Positions 36,506 through 45,921 of a DNA stretch of 64,000 bases are shown here, in pieces. The translations under genes and the position numbers were made by a program. Below the pieces are notes generated by a model. It searched no databases, was not told the origin of the DNA, and saw nothing but the letters and a program-made list of their open reading frames with translations. Source of the DNA: Hahellaceae bacterium (GTDB lineage: Bacteria; Pseudomonadota; Gammaproteobacteria; Pseudomonadales; Oleiphilaceae); assembly GCA_024234575.1 (NCBI GenBank), contig JACKOB010000005.1, positions 248,001 through 312,000 of the forward strand, read 5' to 3'. Numbering within the stretch: position 1 is the first letter of the stretch; each line of letters starts with the position of its first letter.

Positions 36506-36603
36506 CAGCTCACACTTGAACTGACCACCCCGCGCAACCTTGTTTGCCGGGGTTAGATGGTTCCATGTCCTCAATTAAGCATATCCCCTTATGAAGCGCT
36601 GGT

Positions 36604-37746
36604 TCATACCAACTCTTTGCCACCCTGTCGATAGAAACGTGGTACACGAGAAGTAATTCCAGTAAGCAATTCGTAGGAAATCGTACCGGAAAGTGTTGCA
36701 ACATCCGCTACAGCAATGTTTGCTCCCCACAGCTCCACTTCGTCGCCTATTGCAATATCTTTTACAGATGACACATCTATTGTAATCATGTCCATTGATA
36801 CCCGACCTATGACGGGCACCACCACACCATTGACTGCAACGGAAGCCAGGTTGGACGCATGCCGCGGATATCCATCAGCATACCCGATAGCAACCACAGC
36901 CATTCGGCAAGATCTTTTGGCCATCCAGGTTGCCCCATAACCTACTTCATCACCATCATTAATCTCTCGGATTGCTATTACCCGGGAAAGCAAATGCATT
37001 ACCGGCTTCAAGCCCAACTCTTTGGCAGTTTTATCCAACAAGGGAGATGAGCCATAGAGCATTACTCCAGGCCTGACAGCATCAAATGCCAGCTCAGGAG
37101 TACGACTTAGCGCGGCAGAATTAAGCGCACTTTTACACCCTGACCCTGGAGCCTGCAACAAGAACTGCTGGTACAGCTCGAGCTGGTTCTGAGCTGATTC
37201 GCTCTCAACCTCATCCGCACATGCAAAGTGCATCAATGTTCCTACCAGCTCAACATAAGGCAACTGAGGCACCTTATCTAACCAATCCTTTGCCTCTTCA
37301 AGACTAAAGCCTAAGCGATTCATACCTGTATTTACTTTCACCCACAGTCGGCACTTCGGCAAAACTTCTGTTGTGGACTTCCGCTCACTGGCAGCTACTT
37401 CGTATGCCTGGGCAAGATAATCAAACTGATAGGCAGAGTGAAAAACCAGTTCAACATTGTTATGCAGACACCAGTAAATTTCATTTTTCTCGAAGCAGCC
37501 CTCAAGCAACACAATAGGACATTTCACACCCTGCGACCTGACGCGCATGGCCTCCTCTACGGATGTTAAAGCAATTTTTGCTACCAAGCCTGACCCTTCG
37601 GCTGCGCGACACATTTTCTCCAGCCCATGCCCATAGGCGTCCGCCTTGAGCACCGCAATAATCTCCGCACCTCCAGCCAGCTTTTTCGCTACCGCAATAT
37701 TATGTACAAACGCATCAATATCTATCACTGCCCATGTAGGTCGCAC
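36604..37746 (-). CDS. alr: Alanine racemase
   Basis: Alr interconverts L- and D-alanine with PLP, supplying D-Ala for peptidoglycan. The PLP lysine is Lys34 in VLKADAYGHG, the second catalytic tyrosine lies in DEVGYGATW, and WVKVNTGMNRLGF is the conserved barrel segment. Length is 380. The start is GTG at 37746, two bases from the dnaB stop, with GGAGAG inside dnaB, so it is translated from the dnaB transcript; dnaB-alr is a common gammaproteobacterial pair. Confidence 0.97.
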   Translation of the reverse strand: MRPTWAVIDIDAFVHNIAVAKKLAGGAEIIAVLKADAYGHGLEKMCRAAEGSGLVAKIALTSVEEAMRVRSQGVKCPIVLLEGCFEKNEIYWCLHNNVELVFHSAYQFDYLAQAYEVAASERKSTTEVLPKCRLWVKVNTGMNRLGFSLEEAKDWLDKVPQLPYVELVGTLMHFACADEVESESAQNQLELYQQFLLQAPGSGCKSALNSAALSRTPELAFDAVRPGVMLYGSSPLLDKTAKELGLKPVMHLLSRVIAIREINDGDEVGYGATWMAKRSCRMAVVAIGYADGYPRHASNLASVAVNGVVVPVIGRVSMDMITIDVSSVKDIAIGDEVELWGANIAVADVATLSGTISYELLTGITSRVPRFYRQGGKELV

Positions 37747-37748
37747 TA

Positions 37749-39128
37749 CTAAAACTCTCCGTCGTAATCAACATGAGCCAAGTCATCAAACTTGGTGTAT
37801 TTACCCTGGAAGGCCAATTTAAGAGAGCCTGTAGGTCCGTTACGCTGCTTCCCGATGATGATCTCGGCAATACCTTTATCCGGACTATCTTCGTTATAGT
37901 ATTCATCACGATAGATAAACATAATGACATCAGCATCCTGCTCAATGGCACCTGACTCGCGCAGGTCTGAGTTTACAGGGCGCTTGTTGGGGCGTTGCTC
38001 GAGACTTCGGTTTAGCTGCGACAACGCCACCACCGGACATTCAAGCTCTTTCGCCAACGCTTTTAACGAACGGGATATCTCCGAGATTTCGGCGGTCCGC
38101 CCCTCAGTCATACCTGGCACACGCATTAACTGAAGATAATCGATCATAATAAGACCAATTTGCCCTTTGTTCTCTCTGGCAACCCGGCGAGCTCGAGAAC
38201 GCACCTCTGTAGGACTTAACCCTGCTGTGTCATCAATGTAAAGAGGCTTGTCACGCAGCAAACTAACCGCAGAGGTTAGGCGCGGCCAGTCATCTTCTTC
38301 CAACTGCCCACTACGTATCTTGGTTTGATCGATCCGGCCGATTGACGACAGCATACGCATGAGAATCGAATCAGCAGGCATTTCCATACTAAAGACTAAA
38401 ACGGGTTTGCCACTTTTCATAATGGCATTTTCTACGAGGTTCATCGCGAACGCCGTTTTACCCATTGAGGGACGCGCTGCAACAATCACTAAATCAGACT
38501 TTTGCAACCCCGACGTCTTTTCGTCAAGATCCCTGAAGCCGGTGGTGATACCTGTAATTTGACCATCCGAATGAAACAACTCATCAATACGATCAAGCGT
38601 CTTCTGCATAATCGCATTAACAAATTGAGGCCCCCCTTCTTTGGAACGGCCCTCAGATATCAGGAAAACTTTCCGCTCGGCCTCATCAAGCAGGTCGGCA
38701 CTACTCCTCCCTTCGGTATTAAATGCACTATCGGCAATTTCTCCCGATATTGATATTAAATTACGCAGTACTGCCCGCTCTCTGACAATTTCAGCATAAG
38801 AACGGATATTTGTGGCACTTGGCGTTTTATTGGCTAGCTCCCCCAAATATACCAGCCCGCCGCATTGTTCTAACTCACCTAATTTTTCAAGCTCCTCAGA
38901 TAAGGTGACAACATCCAGGGGCTTGGCTTCTCCAGCGAGACGCGTAATAGCCTTGAATATTTTACGATGATCTGCACGGTAAAAATCTATTTCTACCACC
39001 AAGTCGGACACTACATCCCACTTGCTGTTATCCAACATAAGACCACCGATGATGGACTGCTCGGCTTCAACAGAGTGAGGTGGGGTTTTTATACGAGCGC
39101 TGTCGACATCTGTCACAGAATTCGCCAT
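37749..39128 (-). CDS. dnaB: Replicative DNA helicase
   Basis: DnaB is the hexameric 5'-3' helicase of the replication fork. The N-terminal DnaG-interacting domain (PHSVEAEQSIIGGLMLD) precedes the RecA-like core with Walker A ARPSMGKTAFAMN (about residue 215), Walker B IGLIMIDYLQLM, and the C-terminal LSQLNRSLEQRPNKRP and AIEQDADVIMFIYRDEYY. Length is 459 and there is no intein. GGGAG precedes the ATG. It lies downstream of the rplI terminator, so it likely has its own promoter. Confidence 0.98.
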   Translation of the reverse strand: MANSVTDVDSARIKTPPHSVEAEQSIIGGLMLDNSKWDVVSDLVVEIDFYRADHRKIFKAITRLAGEAKPLDVVTLSEELEKLGELEQCGGLVYLGELANKTPSATNIRSYAEIVRERAVLRNLISISGEIADSAFNTEGRSSADLLDEAERKVFLISEGRSKEGGPQFVNAIMQKTLDRIDELFHSDGQITGITTGFRDLDEKTSGLQKSDLVIVAARPSMGKTAFAMNLVENAIMKSGKPVLVFSMEMPADSILMRMLSSIGRIDQTKIRSGQLEEDDWPRLTSAVSLLRDKPLYIDDTAGLSPTEVRSRARRVARENKGQIGLIMIDYLQLMRVPGMTEGRTAEISEISRSLKALAKELECPVVALSQLNRSLEQRPNKRPVNSDLRESGAIEQDADVIMFIYRDEYYNEDSPDKGIAEIIIGKQRNGPTGSLKLAFQGKYTKFDDLAHVDYDGEF

Positions 39129-39294
39129 AGAAGCTATCTCCCGAGTTATAACCTGATCAGGTGAGTAGATACATTTTCGTCGAATAGACTTATTGTCCAG
39201 CTAATACATCAATCTATTGCTGAACTATTGTAACGCGAGGAATTATCAATTAATCGCAGACTTTTTATGGAAGGATCATAGCATTTCAGTAATA

Positions 39295-39324
39295 AAAAAG
39301 CCCAATGACTCTCATTGGGCTTTA
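39295..39324 (-). terminator. Terminator of the rpsF-rplI operon
   Basis: AAAGCCCAATGA and TCATTGGGCTTT form a perfect hairpin with a 3-base loop, flanked by A-rich and T-rich ends on both sides, so it can end transcription in both directions. On the minus strand it stands about 80 bp after rplI. Confidence 0.9.
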
Positions 39325-39401
39325 ATAAAACAAATCGCCTAAAGAGCGCTAAGCATAGCGCTTATAAACAACTTGTTCTAGTGATCTAATTGCCACAGAA
39401 A

Positions 39402-39848
39402 TTACTCTGCAACAACAATCACTTTTACTTCTGCATCAATATCAGAATGCAAGTGAACAGTGATTTCATATTCACCAATAGCACGCAGTGGGCCTTCTGG
39501 CATACGAACTTCACTCTTCTCGGCAGCCAAACCTGCAGCAGTCAATGCATCCGCAATATCACGCACACCGATTGAGCCAAACAGCTTGCCTTCGTCACCG
39601 GCTTTAGCAACGATAGTGACTTCTTTACCTGCAAATGCTTCAGCACGAGCCTGAGCCGCCGCTAATCTCTCTGCAGATGCCTTCTCTAACTCTGCCCTTC
39701 TGATTTCAAACTGCTCAATGTTTGTTGCTGTGGCAGGAACCGCCTTACCGTAAGGAATCAGGAAGTTGCGGCCGTAACCGGATTTAACAGTTACTTTATC
39801 GCCTAAAGCACCTAATCTGCCCACTTTCTCGAGTAGAATAATTTCCAT
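39402..39848 (-). CDS. rplI: 50S ribosomal protein L9
   Basis: L9 binds 23S rRNA at the base of the L1 stalk and limits frameshifting. The N-terminal [40 protein letters not shown] is diagnostic, followed by the long helix and the C-terminal domain ([15 protein letters not shown]). Length is 148. It is the last gene of the S6-S18-membrane protein-L9 operon. Confidence 0.98.
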   Translation of the reverse strand: MEIILLEKVGRLGALGDKVTVKSGYGRNFLIPYGKAVPATATNIEQFEIRRAELEKASAERLAAAQARAEAFAGKEVTIVAKAGDEGKLFGSIGVRDIADALTAAGLAAEKSEVRMPEGPLRAIGEYEITVHLHSDIDAEVKVIVVAE

Positions 39849-39884
39849 CTCGCTAACCTCTTTTATATTAATCGCTTAAATCTG

Positions 39885-40745
39885 CTACTCTGCTTGAACG
39901 ATGCGGCCGCGAAAGTCGACCCAGCTATCTGTTATCGCCAGAAATACCAGTAAAATTATCAAGCTCGGCCCCATGATAAACGCGATAGCGTAAAACCAAA
40001 ACAACCAAACCCCACCCTTACTCTTTTTAGCTATTACGCCATGCACCAAAGCAATACCAGCGATCACATAGGGAACCGGAATAACCAGTACTAAGGCAGC
40101 CATGTCACCGCCAACAGATGACAACATCATCGCCAGCAGCAACCCGGCCAAACACCCCAGGCGACTCAATCTGAACCCATGAAACTCCTCTTGGAAGCCT
40201 CCCGGATTGTACAGCTTTGACTGCCAGTTTCTCGCCAGCAGCACAGCAATCAGTGAAAATATAAAGTAAGAAACAGCCATACTGCCAAGCATCAAACTGC
40301 GCGTAGCGCTTTCGAACTCAGCATCCCCTAACTCTTTAAGCAACGTTGGCTCAACCTGAGTTAAAAGATCCTTCCCTACCTTAACAACTTGCTCAACCAG
40401 ATCAGGGATAATCATCGGCACCAGCAACATACCTGCAGCCGCCGTCGCGACTCCTGCTGCCAGCATCTTCTCCCATGACATTGTCGCCCTTAATACAAGC
40501 GACATGATCAATGCAGAAAAGATCACAATGATCGGTGTTGGCTCGCCCAGATAAATTATCCAGAACAAGGCGGGAATTAACACAAACCCCGCAACACCCA
40601 CTCCTTCGGTCAAACCCCTGCGAAGGGTCACTAATCCAACAACAGCTGCCGCCAACCAAAACATCAGAGGCACTGTTGCCGCAATAACCGCTGTAAATAC
40701 AGCCTGATTGCGCCCCTTCATAACAAATTCAGCAAGGCCACGCAT
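39885..40745 (-). CDS. DUF2232-type (YybS-like) membrane protein
   Basis: The 286-residue protein has about eight hydrophobic helices spanning nearly its whole length and no soluble domain. DUF2232 proteins occupy this same slot between rpsR and rplI in Pseudomonas and relatives and are thought to belong to a substrate-binding (ECF S-component or YybS-like) membrane group, but no function is proven. The helix region ending RNWQSKLYNPGGFQEEFHGFRLSRLG is a typical conserved loop of the family. It is embedded in the ribosomal operon with tight spacing. Confidence 0.82.
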   Translation of the reverse strand: MRGLAEFVMKGRNQAVFTAVIAATVPLMFWLAAAVVGLVTLRRGLTEGVGVAGFVLIPALFWIIYLGEPTPIIVIFSALIMSLVLRATMSWEKMLAAGVATAAAGMLLVPMIIPDLVEQVVKVGKDLLTQVEPTLLKELGDAEFESATRSLMLGSMAVSYFIFSLIAVLLARNWQSKLYNPGGFQEEFHGFRLSRLGCLAGLLLAMMLSSVGGDMAALVLVIPVPYVIAGIALVHGVIAKKSKGGVWLFWFYAIAFIMGPSLIILLVFLAITDSWVDFRGRIVQAE

Positions 40746-40796
40746 AACAGTTCATATACCTACAGAAAAAATTTAACGTCTACCAAAAACCAACGA

Positions 40797-41027
40797 CTAT
40801 TGTTCGTGATTGTCAGTATAAGGCAGCAACGCTACGAAACGAGCACGTTTAATAGCAGTAGACAGCTGACGCTGATACTTTGCTTTGGTGCCAGTAATAC
40901 GACTAGGTACAATTTTACCAGTCTCAGTAACGTAACCTTTCAATGTTTCGATATCTTTATAATCGATCTCGGTAACACCCTCTGCAGTAAATCTACAGAA
41001 TTTGCGACGACGAAAAAAACGAGCCAT
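40797..41027 (-). CDS. rpsR: 30S ribosomal protein S18
   Basis: This 76-residue protein pairs with S6 on the 30S platform. The [25 protein letters not shown] and [30 protein letters not shown] segments are unmistakable. AGGAG precedes the ATG. It follows rpsF with a short gap. Confidence 0.98.
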   Translation of the reverse strand: MARFFRRRKFCRFTAEGVTEIDYKDIETLKGYVTETGKIVPSRITGTKAKYQRQLSTAIKRARFVALLPYTDNHEQ

Positions 41028-41061
41028 GTGAATCTCCTAAATAAATATTCTGTAGCGTAAA

Positions 41062-41484
41062 TTAATCTTCTTCTGATTCATCAGAATCATCATCCAACTC
41101 TTCATCAGCATCTGTATCAACAGACGCATCATCTGACTCTCTGGCAGGACGATAGTTTTCGCGGTTTTCAGAATTTTTCATAGGAGATGCTTCAGTAACA
41201 GCATGCTTTTTACGGAGAACAAGCTCACGCAGAATGGCATCGTTGAAACGGAAGTTATGAGATAATTCGTCCAGCATTTCATTTGAACATTCGATGTTCA
41301 ACAAAATGTAATGTGCTTTATGGATTTTGTTGATCGGGTAAGCCATGTGACGACGGCCCCAATCTTCTAAACGATGAACCTGACCACCAGACTCTTTAAT
41401 AGAATTGGTGTAACGCTCAATCATGGCTGGTACCTGTTCGCTTTGATCAGGATGAACCAGAATTACAATTTCATAGTGACGCAT
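41062..41484 (-). CDS. rpsF: 30S ribosomal protein S6
   Basis: S6 (140 residues) starts [25 protein letters not shown] and has the conserved [30 protein letters not shown]. The C-terminus is a long acidic tail ending in glutamate and aspartate (E/D/S-rich), the part that RimK extends with glutamate in some species. AAAGGAG precedes the ATG. It is the first gene of the operon, preceded by a structured leader. Confidence 0.98.
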   Translation of the reverse strand: MRHYEIVILVHPDQSEQVPAMIERYTNSIKESGGQVHRLEDWGRRHMAYPINKIHKAHYILLNIECSNEMLDELSHNFRFNDAILRELVLRKKHAVTEASPMKNSENRENYRPARESDDASVDTDADEELDDDSDESEED

Positions 41485-41506
41485 TGTAGCTCCTTTCGGG
41501 TTATCA

Positions 41507-41551
41507 GCTTTTTAGTAAGCGTTTCGCTCTGCGAAAACACCCCTAAAAAGC
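41507..41551 (-). promoter_or_regulatory. Nested hairpin in the rpsF leader
   Basis: In the RNA sense (minus strand), GCTTTTTAG and CTAAAAAGC (9 bp, perfect) enclose a second perfect stem TTTCGC/GCGAAA with a 3-base loop, separated by a 6x6 internal loop. It ends about 23 bases before the rpsF start codon. Leaders of S6 operons in many bacteria bind the S6:S18 complex for autoregulation; this structure is a candidate, though I do not see the standard CCG/CCGAA bulges of that motif. Confidence 0.45.
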
Positions 41552-41723
41552 AAGGAGAGTGATCAATTTTAGACCACAACTTTTTGGAATCGCGAATTCT
41601 AGTGACTTACGAGGCGACTTTCAAGAAAATTTTGAACTTTCGCTAACCGTAATAAGTGTATCCATCTACCACTGCTGACCCACACTTCAGACCGCTGGGT
41701 AACCGTGCCACATTTAGGCCGTA

Positions 41724-42464
41724 TTATTTTCGCCGCTGCCTGACGGCTTCAAAAAGACAGACACCGGTCGCAACAGAAACATTCAAACTACTAATTTCTC
41801 CTGCCATGGGGATTTTTACCAGGCTATCGCAATTTTCACGGGTAAGACGGCGCATTCCTTTACCTTCATTTCCCATTACAATAGCCAAGGGGCCAGTTAA
41901 TGACTGATCATAGACCATCAATTCTGCCTCACCTGCAGCACCAACGAGCCAGATACCAAACTGCTGCAACCACTTTAGTGTTCGCGCAAGGTTGGTCACA
42001 CGAAAGAAAGGGGTTTCTTCTGCTGCACCACAAGCAACTTTACGCGCAACAGGCGTGAGCGTTGCCGATTTATCTTTAGGTACAATGACGGCATCAACAC
42101 CTGCCGCATTGGCACTTCTCATGCAGGCGCCTAAATTATGAGGATCGGTTACACCGTCAAGAACCAGCAAAAATGGTGGATGATCAAGTGACTGTAGTAG
42201 CGACTCAAGATCACCTTCATCGAGATCGTCTTGCACGCCGGCCACCGCAATCACCCCTTGGTGCCGGCCTTGACACAAACCATCCAGAACCTTTCTCTCG
42301 ACTACTTCTGGGCTCAAGGTTGTTTTCTTTGTAGCCAGTGCGATCAGCTCGACTATGCGTTTATCACTTCTGCCCTTTTGCAATAGCAAACGTTCTATCT
42401 GTTCGGGGTTACGCTTTAATAACGACTCAACTGCGTGCAAACCAAAGACTATCCGGTCATCCAT
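41724..42464 (-). CDS. rlmB: 23S rRNA (guanosine-2'-O-)-methyltransferase RlmB
   Basis: RlmB methylates Gm2251 in the 23S rRNA P-loop. It has the N-terminal L30-like substrate domain (VFGLHAVESLLKRNPEQIERLLLQ) and the knotted SPOUT domain with LVLDGVTDPHNLGACMRSANAAGV, PLAIVMGNEGKGMRRLTRENCD and IPMAGEISSLNVSVATGVCLFE. Length (246) is standard. It is downstream of rnr, the usual neighbour, with an 85-bp gap holding an imperfect AAGAAACC/GGTTTCTT repeat. Confidence 0.97.
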   Translation of the reverse strand: MDDRIVFGLHAVESLLKRNPEQIERLLLQKGRSDKRIVELIALATKKTTLSPEVVERKVLDGLCQGRHQGVIAVAGVQDDLDEGDLESLLQSLDHPPFLLVLDGVTDPHNLGACMRSANAAGVDAVIVPKDKSATLTPVARKVACGAAEETPFFRVTNLARTLKWLQQFGIWLVGAAGEAELMVYDQSLTGPLAIVMGNEGKGMRRLTRENCDSLVKIPMAGEISSLNVSVATGVCLFEAVRQRRK

Positions 42465-42549
42465 TTCGTATTGATCTCTCTTAGATTAACTAAGAAACCT
42501 CTCTAAACTCACCTGCACAGGCAACTGGTCGAGGGTTTCTTAACCGAGC

Positions 42550-45111
42550 CTATGCTTTGCCTTTACCAGCATTGCTCTTTTTTCTCTTTTTAGGGGAACT
42601 TACTGAGCTCTTTAGCTTTTTGCCAGCAACGACATTTTTCTTGCCGCCAGCTTTTTTAGCTCCAGACTTGTCAGTGCGACCTGCATTTGACCCAGGCTTA
42701 CCGCCCTCTTTACCAGAGACTGCGGCCGTCCCATCCACTGCACGCTTTCTTGGCCCCCGCTTGGGCTTGCATTCTGTACGATCTGTAGAACTCGAAAACG
42801 CATCCAGTTTTTTCAACAAGTTGCGTTTACTTGTGCCAGCCTTTCCTGCAACAGACCTCCCCCGTCTAGAATCAACACGCGCCTTCCCGAGCAAACTCTT
42901 CAACTCAAAGTCGATGCGCCGCTCCTCCAAGTCAACCTTAACCACCACCACTTCAACCTGATCACCCAGGCCATAGCTTTGGCCGGTGCGCTCACCCACT
43001 AATCGATGCTTCACGGCATCAAAGTGATAATAGTCATTCGACAATGAAGAAACGTGTACCAGCCCCTCAATATAAACGCCCTGCAACTCAACAAACACCC
43101 CAAAAGAGGTCACTGCAGAGATAACGCCGGTAAAATCTTCCCCAACGTGCTGTTCGAGATATTCACATTTAAGCCAGTTTGCCACGTCACGGGTGGCATC
43201 ATCTGCCCGCCGTTCAGTCATCGAACAATGTTCACCGAGTTGCACCATATACCCGACATCGTAAGGGTGGTCGTAACGGCGCAAATCCAAACCTTCTGGA
43301 CGTTTGACCTCACGGGTTTGCTTGTCGCTGTATATCACCGACTTAATGGCACGATGAATCGATAAATCCGGGTAACGACGTATTGGCGAAGTAAAGTGGG
43401 TATAGGCCTGATAGCCTAATCCAAAATGCCCCTTCTGCTCAGGCCCGTAATACGCCTGACTTAAAGAGCGCAACATGACCGTTTGAATCACATTAAAATC
43501 CGGGCGCTCATTTATCTGTTTGATCAAACGTTGATAGTCAGAGGGCGCTGGCTCGTCACCACCGGTTAATTCCAGACCGAGCTCACTTAAAAAGGATCGC
43601 AAGTTTTCAAGCTTCTCTTCTCCCGGCCCTTCATGTATTCGGAAGAGTGAATTTAAGTCGTGATTAATTAAAAAACGGGCGGTTGCTACGTTTGCGCACA
43701 ACATGCACTCTTCGATCAGTTTATGCGCGTCATTTCTGACGACAGGAACAATTTCTTCGATTTTTCGGCCTTCACCGAAAACAATCATTGTCTCTACGGT
43801 ATCAAAGTCAATCGCTCCTCGCTGGTCACGGGATCGTCGCAATGTTTTAAAGAGCATATACAGGTTTTCGAGATGCGGCGTAACCGAGGCGTACTGCTCA
43901 CGCAGTGCAGCACCTTCCTCAGAGTCTGGATGCTCTAGTATTGCACCTACTTTGTTATAGGTTAGCCTCGCCTGGGAGTGCATAACACTCTCATAAAAAC
44001 AAAAATCAACGAGTTCACCCTGCAGACTGATGGTCATTTCGCAAACCATACACAACCGGTCAACCAGCGGATTTAGCGAACACAAACCGTTCGATAAAAC
44101 CTCTGGCAACATCGGAATAACATGCCCTGGAAAGTAAACCGAATTACCACGAATTCGTGCTTCGCGATCAAGCGCTGACTCATTTTTCACATAATGTGAA
44201 ACATCAGCAATGGCAACAAAGAGCTTCCATCCCGATGCAGTCTTTTCACAGTAGACAGCGTCATCAAAATCACGGGCATCTTCGCCATCAATGGTTACGA
44301 AAGGCAAGTGCCGTAAATCAATTCTTTTAGACTTGTCTGCGGCAGTGACATCTACCGAAAGATGACTTACCTCTTCCAAAACCTCTTCAGGCCAGCGGAA
44401 TGGAATATCATGAGAGCGAATTGCTACTTCAATTTCCATGCCTGGAGCCAGATGGTCACCTAATATCTCGACTACCTTACCGAGTGGCCGCGTACGCATC
44501 GTTGGCTGACGGGTTATTTCTACAACCACATACTGTCCATGTTCTGCCTGACCCCATTCACCCTGGGCCACCAGTACATCCTGGGTAATTTTGCTGTTTT
44601 CTGGTGTGACGAAAGCGATGCCGCTTTCCTGATAAAAACGACCAACAACCGAAGTTGTATTGGACTCGAGTACCTCAACGATATTAGCGATTCTTCGCCC
44701 ACGAGTGTCAACGTCATCAACCCTGACCAACACCAAATCACCATGGAAGACTGATTGCATCTGACGCGCCGACAAAAACAAGTCACCCGACGCATCATCT
44801 GGAATTACAAAGCCAAAGCCATCACGATGACCTTGCACTCGACCTTTGATGAGATTCACACTCTCAGCGGGCAAATATGCCCCCTTACGATTACACACTA
44901 ACTGCCCATCTCGCGACATTGCAATCAGCCGTCGCCGCAGCGCTTCTATCGAGTCTTCATCAAAGTATTTAAACTCATAACACATTTCTGAGTGAGTCGC
45001 GGCAGCTTTTCTGCCTTTGAGCCAGTCAAGAATCAGTTCACGACTATGGATGGGGTTATCATATTTTTCTGCCTCTCGCTTCGCGAAAGGATCTTTTGTT
45101 TTTTTAGACAT
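42550..45111 (-). CDS. rnr: Ribonuclease R
   Basis: RNase R is a 3'-5' exoribonuclease that degrades structured RNA and matures rRNA. Domains in order: helical N-terminal HTH region, two cold-shock domains (KGRVQGHRDGFGFVIPDD and later), the RNB catalytic domain with the metal-binding DARDFDDAVYCE, an S1 domain (FTGVISAVTSFGVFVELQGVYIEGLVHVSSL), and a very basic lysine-rich tail (about 755-853). Length is 853 against 813 in E. coli because of the tail. It is followed by rlmB. Confidence 0.97.
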   Translation of the reverse strand: MSKKTKDPFAKREAEKYDNPIHSRELILDWLKGRKAAATHSEMCYEFKYFDEDSIEALRRRLIAMSRDGQLVCNRKGAYLPAESVNLIKGRVQGHRDGFGFVIPDDASGDLFLSARQMQSVFHGDLVLVRVDDVDTRGRRIANIVEVLESNTTSVVGRFYQESGIAFVTPENSKITQDVLVAQGEWGQAEHGQYVVVEITRQPTMRTRPLGKVVEILGDHLAPGMEIEVAIRSHDIPFRWPEEVLEEVSHLSVDVTAADKSKRIDLRHLPFVTIDGEDARDFDDAVYCEKTASGWKLFVAIADVSHYVKNESALDREARIRGNSVYFPGHVIPMLPEVLSNGLCSLNPLVDRLCMVCEMTISLQGELVDFCFYESVMHSQARLTYNKVGAILEHPDSEEGAALREQYASVTPHLENLYMLFKTLRRSRDQRGAIDFDTVETMIVFGEGRKIEEIVPVVRNDAHKLIEECMLCANVATARFLINHDLNSLFRIHEGPGEEKLENLRSFLSELGLELTGGDEPAPSDYQRLIKQINERPDFNVIQTVMLRSLSQAYYGPEQKGHFGLGYQAYTHFTSPIRRYPDLSIHRAIKSVIYSDKQTREVKRPEGLDLRRYDHPYDVGYMVQLGEHCSMTERRADDATRDVANWLKCEYLEQHVGEDFTGVISAVTSFGVFVELQGVYIEGLVHVSSLSNDYYHFDAVKHRLVGERTGQSYGLGDQVEVVVVKVDLEERRIDFELKSLLGKARVDSRRGRSVAGKAGTSKRNLLKKLDAFSSSTDRTECKPKRGPRKRAVDGTAAVSGKEGGKPGSNAGRTDKSGAKKAGGKKNVVAGKKLKSSVSSPKKRKKSNAGKGKA

Positions 45112-45387
45112 TCATATTCCGAATAGGATGGCAGCGTTCTGATTGGTTGTGACCAAGACATGACACCCGAAGAGGTGCAATTTATTGGGACGATAGACGA
45201 GAAATGAACTGCCAAAGATTACATTATTAATACAGCAGATTATCTGATGTTGCGGCAAGTATACTCCCCGACTTAGTGAATGGCTACCACATTTTGACCA
45301 ACCATTACCAGTAACCATTAAAGAAATTATCCATTTTTTAAGGTTTATTGGTCATAAAAGAAAGTACATTTTTTCTCTTGCGTCTAA

Positions 45388-45416
45388 TTGACAAACATAT
45401 TCAGCATAGGTAAAGT
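45388..45416 (+). promoter_or_regulatory. Sigma-70 promoter of tRNA-Leu
   Basis: TTGACA (45388-45393), exactly 17 bp, then TAAAGT (45411-45416), with a GC-rich discriminator (TCGCGTCC). It would start transcription about 20-25 bases before the tRNA. The rest of the 45112-45445 interval, upstream of rnr on the other strand, shows no gene. Confidence 0.75.
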
Positions 45417-45445
45417 TCGCGTCCACATCGCATCACAGATGCAAT

Positions 45446-45532
45446 GCCCAGGTGGTGAAATTGGTAGACACGCTAGCTTCAGGTGCTAGTGCTCGCAAGG
45501 GCGTGGCGGTTCGAGTCCGCCTCTGGGCACCA
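45446..45532 (+). tRNA. tRNA-Leu (anticodon CAG)
   Basis: An 87-base class II tRNA with encoded CCA. Acceptor GCCCAGG pairs with TCTGGGC (one G:U), anticodon stem CTAGC/GCTAG encloses TTCAGGT (anticodon CAG), there is a variable arm, and the T arm has GGCGGTTCGAGTCCGCC. It lies upstream of rnr as in Pseudomonas, where this tRNA-Leu is a known neighbour. Its 3' end is duplicated twice downstream. Confidence 0.97.
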
Positions 45533-45731
45533 TTCAAAAAACGTAAATTTTCAAATCGATTCGAATAGGTACGGCCACGCCAGTGCGTGACGGCCGAAAT
45601 GTCGGACCATCGATTCCGCCTCTGGGCACCATTCAAAGAAACGTAAATTTTCAAATCGACTCGAATAAGTGCGGCCACGCCAGTGCGTGACGGCCGAAAT
45701 GTCGGACCATCGATTCCGCCTCTGGGCACCA
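45516..45731 (+). repeat. Tandem ~99-100 bp repeats carrying the tRNA-Leu 3' end
   Basis: The last 17 bases of the tRNA gene (TCCGCCTCTGGGCACCA, 45516-45532) recur exactly at 45615-45631 and 45715-45731. The spacers of 82-83 bp between them are nearly identical to each other (a few substitutions and one inserted base). Each spacer contains an inverted repeat (CGGCCACGC, CAGT, GCGTGACGGCCG) that can fold into a bulged hairpin. Just before each extra copy, ATCGAT replaces the TTCGAG of the true tRNA, so four more bases agree. The design, repeats each ending in the tRNA 3' end, is that of the rtT repeats of the E. coli tyrT locus. They may be transcribed with the tRNA and processed. Confidence 0.95.
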
Positions 45732-45921
45732 TTAAGAAATCGAAATACTTCCCAAAACTCACATCGTCACTGGCTTATAGCCTGACCTCACTGAACGCTT
45801 CCGTGCCAAAATATTGAACAACTGGTACTATTTTTAGCCAGATTTGTCATGTCACAATTTTGCTTGATGAACTCGTTGCGCCCCCCCCTTGAATAGGCCG
45901 AGCGGTGTGAAAAAAGGGCTT

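Noticed and set aside
45433..45762. Minus-strand ORF of 109 residues over the tRNA-Leu and repeats
   Set aside because: The frame is open only because the repeats keep phase; its repeated peptide is a read-through of tRNA and spacer DNA and has no ribosome site.
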